Source: Carposina sasakii (Eukaryota > Arthropoda > Insecta > Lepidoptera > Carposinidae). Taken from it: a DNA stretch of 64,000 nucleotides. The position numbers and the translations under genes are program-made. The first letter of the stretch is position 1. Each line of letters opens with the position of its first letter. This document shows, piece after piece, positions 10,501 through 22,072 of this stretch. The notes beneath the pieces were generated by a model. It ran no database searches. It worked only from the letters and a program-made list of their open reading frames with translations, and was not told the DNA's origin. Where the stretch lies: NCBI GenBank assembly GCA_014607495.2, contig CP053157.1, positions 7,874,001-7,938,000 of the forward strand, in the 5' to 3' direction.

Positions 10501-13500
10501 GATAGATATTAGCCGCCATGTTGAATGTTATCGATACCAATTACTAATCATTTAATTTTACCTTTGACCTACCTATGTAAACTAAAAACGAGTAAACTAA
10601 AACACTAAATTAAAAATATTAAGTTTGGAGCATATCACTGAAAACCTATCGAACCAAAGAATATAATAGGTATTTTCGATTTCTCTAACCTATCTATGCT
10701 TATCGCGCACTACAATGTTCATCGATAACAATATCTTGAATTGATGTCAAAATTCGATATTTTTAACATCAAAATACGGTCATGTTCGGCGCTATCGATA
10801 GTAACCTATTGACATGCTCGCATTTTATCTATCATATCGTATCGTGCCGTGTAACGTTACCGGCATGGTTATGTTCGCTGTATCGATAAAATTCAACATG
10901 GCGGCTATATTTATCGTATTTTGACAGCTAGGTATCGATAACTTGACTTATCATATCGTGTATCGTTGGCCGTGCTAGCCGGGCAGGTCGCGTAAATACG
11001 CACCATCCCTAATACAATGTATATTCACTAGGTATATACATACACCCAACCCAACCCAGTTATCCACAAACCTGTTCTTTTTGTTTTGTATAACTCCTGC
11101 AATTTCTAATTATGTATTTTGTATTGACTTTTAATTTAAGCATGTACTATTTACCTCTTAAACAATTTTATTCTTATTTTGATTTTAGAAAGCAGTAGAA
11201 CGTCATGGAACCCAGTACAGAGGGAACAGTCAACATGATGCTAATGAGTTCCTTTTCTGGTTACTAGATAAGGTTCATGAGGATTTAAATACAGCTACTA
11301 AGAAAAAATATAAAACTATCAAGGTATGTTTTTATTCTTATGTAATGCCATATCATGGTGTTGATAGTCTTTCCAGCTTGTTGGTCTCTAGTCTTACTGA
11401 AAAAGCAATATAATACTAAAAGTTTGTTCACCTTAACTTACCATAATTTAATATTTTATTCCTTATCAGAACACATGTGGCAAACCAGACGAGATAGTGG
11501 CAGCAGAAACATTAGCTAATCATGCTCGAAGAAATAGTTCCTTTGTACAGACAGTTTTTCAAGCTCAGTACAGGTAACACAATTTTACGTAATATGTGTT
11601 GAAATAACTGAAATTCTACAGTATTACTGTAACATTTTGATTTGTTTATAGGTCAGCATTGACCTGTGCAAAGTGTGAGCGGACATCATGTACTTTTGAC
11701 CCATTCCACTGTGTGAGTGTGCAGCTACCGTCCAGACAAGTTACTGCACAGCCTTCACCACTGCCAGTGAATGTAAGTAAATAGATACAGCCAAGTAACT
11801 TTCAAACAAGTTTGTCAATGCGACTTATATCAATAGGAATCCTTCCTTAAGCATGTACCTATGTGAAAATGTGAAACCAGAATTTTTATCTTTACAAAGA
11901 GCAAATTTGACTATAAGTAGGTATGTGCTGTGATGTGTCCATTAGGGAGGCACCCTCTAAATTCACCTAAGTGTGTGTGTCAAATGACATGTACAACATG
12001 ATAAGTCCTCCAATAGTGGTGAATTGAAAATGATCTTATCCACAGTCAGCATTGTGTTACATATTTATTATTATATTTTCATGAATGGCGTAAATAGATG
12101 AACTGTTACTGAATTTTGTTATGTATTTTTTCCAGGTTGTTTATGTAAATCAACAGCCCCGTCAAGTACGGATTGGGGTTGAATTACCACCGACAGGTAC
12201 AATGGATGATTTAAGAACAACCCTCCACAGTGACACTGGTATTGATAGGGATCACATAATATTGGCGGAAATCAATGAAACTGGTTCGTACTTTTATTTG
12301 ATGTTTACTGTATGTCCAAATGTATAAGATAAATAGCTGTTCCCGGCAGCTCTGTCCACTTTACGAAAAATCACGTTAAACATAATTTTCGTACACTGGG
12401 GTTTACAACTAACTTTATTTAAAAAAATATGTAGCTTTTAATATATGAATGTGTCTCCATTAAACCTTAAAACACGACTGCTGGATGATAATGATGTCAA
12501 TGGCTAATGGAAGAAATATACGAGTGTATACGAGATTAGCTCATACTACCCAACAAACAAATGTTTCAGATTAACTTATTGAATAGATTTACTCATAAAC
12601 AATTTGATAAAATGTAAAATATATGCCTGTTTCAGTATGTTTATCGGCATGATTAATAAATGAGTTGACTGATAATGATGTAGGTTTCTGTTGGTCGATT
12701 AAATGAATCATTGCTTCATTTTATCACTAACTAGAATGCGATTTTAAAATTAACTTAATTGTTATCACTTATCTACTGACTAAATTATCCTAGCTAATTT
12801 GATGCTACTACTAATATGGAATTAAAAGTTATTCTTCATATGATATGGATTCTGAAAAACTATTAATAATCATACAAAATTTACCAGGGTTCGAAGTGAT
12901 AATTATCATTGATAATTATCATGATAATTATCACGATAATTATCTTAATAAATATACATTGATAATTATCTTTGATAATTATAAAAATCAGAATCCAAAA
13001 TAATCTAAGGTTATTTCCAAAAGTATCCAAAGGTGCTAGACATTAAAAAAAAACATTTGACTGACGAGAGAAGTGTGAATTTCTTTTTTTTACGTACTTT
13101 TATACTTTTGTTCAGACTCCATAAAGGCAAACTCTAATTAAATTGTATATTTCTCACATTATTATTAATAATGGCGAAAAACTGAGACCCTCTTTGTGAT
13201 AAATATATTTCCATTGAAATAAAGATAATTATCCAAAAAATATTTATCTTGATAATTTCGAACCATGAAATTTACATCAAATCCAAACAGCTACAGTGGG
13301 ATAAGCATGAACCTTTTTTACGCGACGTAACGCTATCGACTCGCAAGCAAAATCTATGACATTTAACAGTTTGACGATAGCGTTATGGACTATCGAGAGG
13401 TCCGTGCTTGCTTGAACTGAAATATCTTTCAACCCTAGGTTGGTGCGTGGCCCGACCTAGTTGGGAAGTGGCCGGCATGGACTGTGGCGCCCTCTACTGC

Positions 13501-16500
13501 ATGGAGGCGCCGCCGCTGCTGCAAACCCCCACCACGCCTTATTTGCTTATCCTTGTGGGTGAATCTACTCGATGGGGAGAGATTTGGTAATTACTTTTGA
13601 ATATTATAGTGTCTTTAATGATTAGGTTAAAACTAGTCATTAAATTTATATGGACTGTCAAACCTTATGTGCGCTTTTGTCATGCTTAATAAACTGTAAT
13701 ATAAAATAACGTATGAATCATAAAAATCGGCCGAGGCGTTTGTTCTGTGTAGTGCTGCGCAGCTTCAAAGGAACATACAAACATACATAGGCTGTTAAAC
13801 ACAATACCACTCCCTTGCGTCGCGCAGTCGGGTAATAACAATCAATGCAGCTTAATGTCATTGCTATTCGGAAGTTCAAATTACCATCTACCTAGAGCCC
13901 AATAGTGGGCAAAGCCATGTTAATAGGTTGTTGGTTGAGTAAATGGTTCTTTTAACATAGCGGCTAGTAAGTATGTGTGAATTATAATTTAGAGAGACAT
14001 AGCTGCTAGTGGGTATGTATCTGATATTTAAACAACTGTAACATTCCCAGGGTCACCATACGCGATGCAAGTCCCCCGGGAGACGTCGTACGAGGATCTG
14101 CAGAAGCTGATCCTCAAAGAGATGTGTCAGATCATAACGGAGCGGGTTTTGGAGAACTCGCAAGGGTCTGATATCTTTCGTGCCAGGATCGCGGAGGCTC
14201 ATCGGCCGAGGGATCCCGCTTATTTGCAGCCAGATGTAAGTTTTGATACATATTATTAAACATTATTGGAAAAAAAAAAATCTGCAGGAAACTTATTTGG
14301 TAAATCTGTCATTCCGTGATCCCAGGCATTTACTTGTTAAATTGAATTATTTAACTAGAGTCTAGCTATTGACAAATAAAATAAAAATCATGTATTTTTA
14401 GAAGTGCAACCATAATGTACATTTGTATACAGGGTGTGACATTGGGACTATCCTGTGTGTAAATATATCTATCAGGGTTCGAAGTGATAATTATCATGAT
14501 AACTATCACGATAATTATCTTGATAAATATACCTTGATAATTAATTATCTTTGATAATATATAAAAATCAAACACTAAAATAATCCCATTTATTTATGCG
14601 TCATTTGCATATCCAAACGCGCTAGACCTCAAACTAAACAAAAAAAAAACCTGTTTCTCTAACGAGAAAAGTGCGAATTTCTGTTCTTTGGGTACTTTCT
14701 TACTTTTGTTTGATGTCATAAAAACAAATTCTGAATTAAATTGTATATTTATCATTATCACATTTTTGTTTACTGTTTAATTAATAATACTGAAAAATCT
14801 CTCCTTGGGATAAATATATTATCATTTAAATAAAGAAAATTTCAAGAAGTTAAATAGAAATCAGCTAGGATAATTATCCAAAAAAATATTTATCTTGATA
14901 ATTTCGAACCCTGATATCTATGTATAGTTGTGTGTGTGTGTAAATATACATGTCTATTTTGGTCGATTCTGACCATCGCACTTAAACGTTTACATATTAC
15001 AGAACAATTTTAAGTCAGGTCAGAATCACAACCACATTGTCTTTGTGGACACGGGAGCATTTAATTTTGTAATTATTCACACAAGAACACATGTCTATAC
15101 ATCATAACTACTAGGTACTTCTCCCTCCAAAGATAAATTCAAAGATAGATTCTTATATATATTATAGGTATCGTGCGTTGATTTCAGTTGCCGCACCCAC
15201 TGTTCTCGCTGGACGTGGAGCAAGCTCTGTGCTCGCACGAAAAATACCCGCATCTGCGGCTCGAGCTACTGTGGGATCCTGCGCATAGAGACAGGTCAGT
15301 TTACATATTAAATGGATTTTTCCGTAAAAAGTAACTTGTATTGTATCTGTCTTATAACACTGAAGTTTGGATTGCTTGTTTGGTTAGTTTTTCACAAGCT
15401 TTTTCGCAAGATTTTCATCTTATTTTGTTATTTCATATTGCTACTTTAAAAAATTGAATTACTTTCACGTTCGTCTGCTTACAATTTTGTGAGGTTAAAT
15501 GACATGTTACTCTCTGACTCAGACCGCACTGATTATTTGCCTTAACGTTCCAATGACATTAGGTTTGAAGTCGCATATTAGGGTCATATAGAGGTAAGGG
15601 TTTCTAGGCTTTTCTTTAGACAAGATACAGACAGGTTTTACTACCTTTTGTAAACCACTACGAGATTTCACGTTGCTCTTGTAAAGTGGCGATATGTGCC
15701 CCCTATCGATAAACCCAAAGGATCAAATATAATCCGTGTTCCAGCATAATCCGCGAGCCGAACGAGTCGTGCGAGGTGCACGTGTCGGCGTCGTCGACCG
15801 GCAGCGCCGCCCTCACGCTACACGCGTGCCTCACGCACTACACGCGCGCCGAGCGCCTGGCGCAGGAGGACGCCTGGAGGTATGTCACGCCACGGCACGG
15901 CACGTGTGTAACGAGTCGTGCGAGGTGCACGTGTCGGCGTCGTCGACCGGCAGCGCCGCCCTCACGCTACACGCGTGCCTCACGCACTACACGCGCGCCG
16001 AGCGCCTGGCGCAGGAGGACGCCTGGAGGTATGTCACGCCACGGCACGGCACGTGTGTAACGAGGCGTGCGAGGTGCACGTGTCGGCGTCGTCGGCATAT
16101 GTATGAGGTGTTTCCAAATCGACTAACTCTTTCTAGGGCAAATTCGTATACAAATAATATAATGGCAATGACTATGTATGTATTTAATATATTGCGGGGA
16201 AGGGTGCATCATGCAGAGGTGCTGGAAAAAATAAATATGTATGTGCCGGACAGGTACGTATGGCGGAGGCTCCAACCACAGCTGCTGGCGGTGCCGTGTG
16301 GCCGAACCAATTTAGTTAAAAAAGCCCCAACGACGAAGGCGCTCCGCGCTCTCAACCTGATTAGTAGGGAAATATACCTGTTTATTTGTTCTCAAAGTGA
16401 ATTCAGAATAACCGCTCTGCGAGTGATTTCTTACAGTGATCTTTAGTTTTATGAAAATTATTAGGTTTAGGTTAGATCAGAGAGGTAGATTTTTTATAAT

Positions 16501-18332
16501 TAAGTAGATGCGCTATCGCATTAGGTTTAGTTTACCTGTAAAGATGGTGTGTAAAAAAGAATAAATAAATAAGTTCTAGAAGAAAAATTATGAAATTCGA
16601 CAGGCTAGTTTTCGAGATAACATCAAATCGTAGTTTAATTTTCAAAAAACTAAATATTTAGGTATGTAATGTGAATATAGATATTTATTGTTTACTTTAC
16701 TGTGTACTATTTTACGTGACATGGTTTACTGTGCACGTTTCGGTGTTCGAGTTTTCATTATCTTTCTACAAAGTTTAAAAAATTGTCTGACATAATGAAT
16801 AACAAAACTAGCTTGAATTTTAGCACGCATAGTTACTATGTCTACATACATATTTTAAGTATTGTTTTTGTTTCAGATGTCCACAATGCCAGAGGTATAT
16901 GCCTGTGGTGAAAACCTTGGGCCTGTGGTCTTTGCCAGATATATTAGTTATCCACTTAAAGAGGTTCCGACAGTGAGTATTGTTATATCTATCCTTGTAA
17001 TTAGCAAGTCTACTTCCTATTTACTGAGTTACAATATTGTATGTTTATTTTAGACAAGCGAAAGGTAGAACAAGCACGAAACTAACCACAATGGTAGAGT
17101 TCCCGCTGAACGATTTCGACATGACACCGCATCTAGCTAGAAGAAACAGTTCTGCCGTAGATTCCCCCGGGCATTCCCGCTCACCTCGACGAAGGCAATC
17201 CAAATCGTCACCGATAAACCTGCAGGAAAACGTATATGACCTCTACGCTATTTGCTATCACCATGGCGACGATCTAGAAACCGGTCACTATACAGCGGCC
17301 TGCAAAAACCCATACGACAACATCTGGTATAAATTCGACGACTCCAGAGTGACTAAAGTCGACGAGGAAAATGCGTACAGCGAACTGGTGAACAACACCG
17401 CTTATATGCTGTTCTATAAACGGAAAAAACCGACCGTCAGCCATTCGTATACGAGTGACGATCACAACGGACATTGGGCGCTGCGGATGCCCAAATATGT
17501 GTCGCGAACCGACACTTTGAATGAACTTACTGAGGTGAAGGAAGAAAATACGGCAGACGAAGTTAAAGTGGCGCCCCCTAAAGATACAGAGTCGGATGTG
17601 ACGGCCCATACTCCCAGTCCGTCCCTGTCTCGAAGTATAGCTAGTCTTCCGGACGATACTATGACAGAGGCGCCATCACCTACCAAGGTGACAACAATCA
17701 TACACAACACTATTATACAGTCTCCGACGCTCCAACGCCCTCTAGTGGTGGAAGTGAACGGGAACGTAAACGACAATACGAGCGAATACGAAAACGAATC
17801 GAGCGTGTCCATCGAACCTTATATACACAAAGATGTGCACGTCAACCCGAAAATGACGCCGGTGGATACGAGGCGGCCGAAATCCGTCGACTACCCGACT
17901 AGAAATAATACAACTACACACAGAGACGCCAATAGAAACTATGAGAGTTCGCCGTTAGTTGCCAGTATAAATGGCGTGGAGTACCATCCTACGACGGAGG
18001 ATCTCATGATTTCTATGTTTCAAGAATCTAAGTACATAGTGCCGAGACATAACAACCACATCAATACCGAATCTCATCGACCAGGTGATTAATTTCCTTA
18101 TTTTATGTATGTATCACTTTAATGTATGAATCTAAGATAAATGTTTATTTTATTTCTCAGTAAAATACTGTTAATGGGCTATGCTGGCCGAAATATTGCG
18201 AAAAGTTTTATAGAATCATCACCTATATTACAGTGCTAAAGTATATAGGCAAACAAAATTGTTAGTTATATTAATAGATATTTTTTTACAGGGGAAAAGT
18301 CTTCTGTATGGAAAACTCGAATATCCACGTGA
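7598..18332 (+). CDS. Usp31-like: ubiquitin-specific protease, USP31/USP43 type (complete, 14 exons)
   Basis: Cysteine protease that removes ubiquitin. Exons: 7598-7933, 8005-8196, 8499-8633, 11189-11323, 11470-11573, 11652-11772, 12136-12283, 13439-13558, 14051-14235, 15188-15294, 15745-15879, 16877-16972, 17054-18084, 18292-18332. All have GT-AG ends and matching phases, giving 961 residues. The Cys box GIKNHGNTCYMNAVLQC places the catalytic Cys near residue 151. The His box YAICYHHGDDLETGHYT places the His near 683, with an Asp near 701 (FDDSRV). CAKC (306-309) and CPQC (574-577) form the zinc ribbon of the finger. GEVTEQLAALLKALW, SQHDANEFLFWLLD and HLKRFRQ support the USP31/43 assignment. 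Residues 1-112 and those after about 720 are low-complexity and Ser/Thr-rich. The exon 7 donor (GTTCGT) is weak. Without the last splice the protein would end at 18092. Confidence 0.9.
8760..9085. other. intron 3 segment, unidentified repeat edge
   Basis: The intron sequence here contains 'accagggctaaaaaccagg' and several 'atactttgaagtattt' words that recur at 9640-10165. It therefore probably belongs to the same composite repeat as the blocks that follow. No coding sequence was seen. Confidence 0.4.
9085..9452. repeat. 86-bp minisatellite, about 4.3 units
   Basis: Tandem array aligned by 'gcacacttttgga' at 9098, 9184, 9270, 9356 (gtacac) and 9441, so the period is 86, 86, 86, 85. Each unit also has 'ggtacagctcc', 'gtcagcag' and 'agactgccca'. 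It lies in intron 3 of the protease gene. Open frames through it exist on both strands but show no protein family. Confidence 0.9.
9660..10165. repeat. about 240-bp tandem duplication
   Basis: Two direct copies. Copy one runs from about 9670 and copy two from about 9908. Both contain 'cgccgatgccta', 'aaaaatagtccttatttcaa', 'gcgtgttataatc', a run of A, 'tttactttgaaagtatttt', 'cgattatacacctta' and 'tttcggcccgtacctgg'. The copies differ by small indels. They lie in intron 3 between the minisatellite and the foldback element. Confidence 0.85.
10178..10987. mobile_element. foldback transposon / MITE with nested inverted repeats
   Basis: Termini ACCTGCCGGGCTAGCACG (left, 10178) and CGTGCTAGCCGGGCAGGT (right, ending 10987) are inverted copies with one mismatch. 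A second, inner inverted pair lies at about 10466-10530 and 10872-10940, sharing 'agctgtcaaaatacgat' and 'gccgccatgttgaat'. The interior is full of ATCGATA words. No transposase is present. It sits in intron 3 of the protease gene. Confidence 0.8.
12885..13267. mobile_element. hAT-type MITE, copy A, with 8-bp target duplication
   Basis: 383-base element with inverted ends CAGGGTTCGAA and TTCGAACCATG, flanked by an exact 8-base direct repeat AAATTTAC (12877-12884 and 13268-13275). An 8-bp duplication with CAG...CTG-like ends is the hallmark of hAT transposition. The left end holds a run of GATAATTATC palindromes, and a single GATAATTATC recurs near the right end. It is inserted in the intron between protease exons 7 and 8. 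Confidence 0.92.
13365..13417. repeat. dispersed 'gacgatagcgttatggactatcgag' repeat, copy 1
   Basis: This 53-base segment recurs almost unchanged at 51672-51725. Just upstream (13328-13350) an inverted partner, 'taacgctatcg', makes a hairpin. The copy ends about 20 bases before the acceptor of protease exon 8, so that exon's branch-point region lies in or beside it. Confidence 0.7.
13700..13850 (+). repeat. interspersed repeat shared with 26083-26225
   Basis: The string 'aatcataaaaatcggcc', then 'ttcaaaggaacatacaaaca', then 'aggctgttaaacaca', then 'taccactc' is found again in inverse orientation in an intron of the yellow gene. It is probably a fragment of a high-copy lepidopteran retroposon or LINE tail. 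The class is not established. Confidence 0.65.
14473..14913. mobile_element. hAT-type MITE, copy B, with 8-bp target duplication
   Basis: 441-base relative of the element at 12885. Its ends are CAGGGTTCGAA and TTCGAACCCTG, fully intact inverted ends, flanked by an exact 8-base duplication ATATCTAT (14465-14472 and 14914-14921). It has the same GATAATTATC palindromic cluster at the left and 'aaaaatatttatcttgataa' at the right. It lies in the next intron but one of the protease gene, only 1.2 kb from copy A. Confidence 0.93.
15762..16096 (+). repeat. 149-bp tandem duplication of USP exon 11 and its donor
   Basis: Units start at 15762, 15911 and 16060, a period of exactly 149. The first two are essentially identical; the third is cut off after about 37 bases at 16096. 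Each full unit has most of exon 11 (from 'acgagtcgtgcgagg'), the 3' splice donor and 24 bases of intron. Only the first unit has the exon's acceptor (ttccag at 15739-15744). Reading through unit one into unit two breaks the frame, because 149 is not a multiple of 3. The extra copies are thus probably intronic passengers. Confidence 0.9.
16097..16568 (+). mobile_element. 5'-truncated LINE 3' end in USP intron
   Basis: A frame from about 16097 to 16446 ends in a pattern typical of LINE ORF2 C-termini (VPCGRTNLVKKAPTTKALRA, then LNLISREIYLFICS). A short untranslated tail follows with 'gaataaataaataag' at about 16557-16575. The 5' side is truncated exactly where the partial third 149-bp unit stops. 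It is a dead fragment with no RT core. Confidence 0.65.
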
Positions 18333-21300
18333 GAATGGCTGCTGATCCAGCAACATACAAGTTTGTATTTGTGTAAGAACATAAACTTAATAGATCTGAT
18401 GGTTTCATGTAGATGACAGTTAATGTATTATTAAATATTACTTCCATTTTAGTACACTTTTATACATGTACCATTTATATGAGGTCTTTTTTATACAGTT
18501 CCTATTACGATGTGATTATGTAGGTCAAGAATACTCAATTATTCAATCCTGTTCAAAAATATCTATAACATGCTGTTTCAGCCTCTTACTTTACTATGCA
18601 ACTACCCTCAGTTTTAACCTTAGTTTTTCTTCCTTGAAAGTTGATTTACCATGAGAAGAATTTGCATAAAAGCTACTCAAATATTACAAAATTACACCAC
18701 TTCTTACTTTTTTGATAATTTCGAGTAAGATACGACTATCTTGTGGTCTACACATTCACCTGCTAAAAGGAATGCTGTATAAACTTGTACCCTATAAGTA
18801 GGAGGCTTGTAGCTTAAAGTTTTATTTATACTAATTGTTAATTTTCATAGTAATTTTGTTACTGAGTTCAGTGTTCCAATTATGTTCGAATATTACCTAT
18901 AGATAATATTTAGCATTGCTGGATGATTATGTACACATACTATACAATAGATTGACATGTGCAGTGCTATCATAACTCTTAAAACAAGTCTTTAAACATA
19001 ACTCCTCTGGAGCAGTCGGATAAAAATATTACAACCGCTTCCTACGAATTACTCTACCTTAGAATGTTTGATTACAGTATGCATCGGACAAAAACTTCTC
19101 TCAGTGGGGATGCATGCAACATACTTTGTGTTTTCATCACTAGCGGATCCCCAATAAAAATGTATGCATATTCAAATGCGATGCATAGTTACATTATATT
19201 ATCTTAATTTGCTAATGACACCTAAAAGATTTCAGATAATATACTTGTACATTAAGCCAGACCAATTATTTAATGGATATGTTGCATGAAAATATGTCAA
19301 GCACCCCTAGATAGATAGCATACGACGTTAAAATTTGTATTAACTCGCAGTTATAATAATCCAACAAAAGTAATTTTATCCTTACTGTTTATTACACATG
19401 CCAAAGATTGGTTTTTGGAATAATGGTGATGGCTGATTTTGTTTTTTAAAAATGACTTTATTGTATTCAGTGAGGGTGGCATATGCATAATAAATAATGC
19501 TGATATGCTTGTAAATCAAATATTTCATAAGTATATAGTATATGCTGACTTTTCGGCTTGTTCTAAATTTTAGGAATTTCCTCATCATTCATTTGTGTCA
19601 AGTAATTTTTGTTATGTAGGTACATATTAGATTTTTTGTCAACTTGTCGAGCCACGATTTTCTGTCTCATTTAGTGTTTTTGAAACGTATTAATTTGCTT
19701 TTCCTCAGTCAGTTAGCCTGTAAAAATTCGTATTTTGTGAATTTAGGCTTAAGAGATCAAGAAATAGAAACCCTCGATAAGTATCAGTGCGTAGCAAAAC
19801 GATTGGGTAAAATTATTCAAACTTTTTAAATAACAATAGAGCAACGTAGGGATCTAACTTTGTGGAAATGTAAACCAATTGTTCTGTAGGATATAGGTAA
19901 AATTATACCTAGTATCGATACGTTTAATATATGACTGCATCATTAGAATTAACCATAGTGGCAAAGCATGTGATGTATACCGGACGATAAGGTATCTTAA
20001 GTAATTTACCACAGTTGTGCCTTGGCCCAAAGGTTGTTGTGATTTTTAAAAGTAACTCTAAATTACATCTTTTATTCGGAGAATGGTAAAGTAAAGTAGC
20101 ATTTGAAAATAAGTTATAATATGCCAATTAAAAGGTTTATATTAGGTATGCGTTTAAAATTGAAGGTAAATTTTAATATCGTATCTTGGATGTGATTTGT
20201 GAAGCTTCTATACTTACCTATTCGTACATGAATTTTAAGTTTTACTTGTGATATTTTTTAACCACGATTATGAGTCGATATTGATTGTCCTTTTACATTA
20301 GTGTGATCATTTAATAAGATTTTGTATTCTATGTTTATTTGGTCTATATATTCCTACCGATACTAAGAAACAAATGATATTCCTTAATTTTATTGGTATA
20401 AAAGTGTAAATATTGGAAATTATTTTCGTAATTGTCGCACGTAACTTCGACATGGATGGCAACTAAATGTGATTGTTTTTATTGTTTTACGTAAGAATAT
20501 TTAATTGATTTTATAAAAGACAATTATCGTAAGTTAACAATTAGATCACAATTCGTAACTCAACAGTGTACATACGGCCTCAAAAAAGCTTAATTATTGT
20601 GTGGAATCCACATGACTGCCCTAGTCCGGTGTATTCATAGATGTTTAATGTTACTTTGTACAATGTAATTTACGCGAAGACGTCAAAGACATAACAAACA
20701 ACATGCAGTCTTAGAATCGACTATTGATTCAGGGTTAATCAGAAACCGGGGTGTTAAGTGCATATGATTGATCGGTTGACGAACTTATGTACGTCAGTCA
20801 CGTTGGTTGTTATTTACTAACTGCTAAAGAGATTGAGAGAAATGGAAGAAAAGTCACAATTACCGTAGGACATAATATGTATAGTAAATATATTATATTT
20901 ACTGGGATGTCAATTTGGTTGCAAGTGTCCCATTACTTTTTCTGACGTTATCACGCGAACAACACGTATAATTTATACTTGTTTTCTTTGGATAACGCAA
21001 GTTCGTAATATAATTTCATATACTTGAGTAATTTTTATTATATCGCATGTTAAATGCATTTTTATTCCTGCCTATGGAATTCTTAATTGTGTTATAATAT
21101 GAGGCTACATAGCTATTTGTACCTGCAAAAATATTTTTTTTCTACTTTAGGTAATTAATTTTAAATCCTGTTAACGTCTATGAATACATGGGCAATTAAC
21201 TTTTTGACCAACCTTTTTGTTACTGTCCTATACACGGTGGATAATTTAAGTATAGATGGCTCTCAATTACGCAAAATATAATTTTATATGCTTACTGTAT

Positions 21301-22005
21301 AATTTCGTCGGAGGTAAACGGCTGATGGCAAAGGGAACATTTATAATTATTGTAATATACATCTAAAAAGAAAGTATTGTTTATTTATTATATAATTTAC
21401 CTAACTTCAAACTTTATTTTTATATTAAACACGAATAATTAAATTAAACTTTATATCGAAGTATATTATAAAATACTAGATAGACAAACTAAATTGTAAA
21501 AAATATTAATGCTAAAAGCTATAGATAATATAATAAGTTACCCATTTGTACAGTCGTTTCATCTCCGATAAATGTATTTATTATGTTGTTTTAATTTAAA
21601 GATGTTTATTATAATTTTCACCACGTTATGTTAAAAATATAAGTGTTATGTACACAATATTGTGTTTCTACTACCCATTTTGTTTCTATCTAAGGGTTTT
21701 ACGTTTTAAGTTTTATACAACTGATGTAGTGGAGATGTTACCAGCATTAAATAAGATTATTTTATTACATAAATGTGACATCTAACTAACATAATGGATG
21801 TACTGATTTGGGTTTAAATAAGTCTTACACAACTGTGTGTAAGGCATAAAAATTAATATTTTCTTACTAATTGTACACTTTTATATCTTGGTAGGTACTG
21901 CGAAAATTGTCGGGGACGATTAGGGGATAATACGCGTAAAATTATGTATCTTACATAATCTTTTGATAGAGTGAAATGTGAAACAACAAAGCATATTGAC
22001 AAAGT
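18333..22005. other. AT-rich convergent intergenic/3' UTR region
   Basis: No supported gene was found between the protease stop and the polyadenylation signal of the minus-strand yellow gene. The first plus-strand AATAAA after the protease stop is at 19153, so a long 3' UTR is possible. Short ORFs at 18466, 19382(-), 19644 and 19924(-) have no family features. No transposon ends were recognised. Confidence 0.5.
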
Positions 22006-22011
22006 TTTATT
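22006..22011 (-). terminator. polyadenylation signal AATAAA of yellow-family gene
   Basis: AATAAA on the minus strand, 62 bases past the stop codon at 22073-22075. It is well placed to end the yellow-family transcript. Confidence 0.6.
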
Positions 22012-22072
22012 GCGAATTTGTAACATGTACAGACAGCGACTTCACTCTTGATACTTCCATGTCAGGCCAATA

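Noticed and set aside
15736..16446. 236-codon plus-strand ORF
   Set aside because: It is out of frame with the real exon 11. Its length comes from the GC-rich 149-bp repeats running into a LINE tail.
17274..17812. Minus-strand ORFs of 111 and 116 codons
   Set aside because: Antisense to protease exon 13, whose sense frame holds the catalytic His box.
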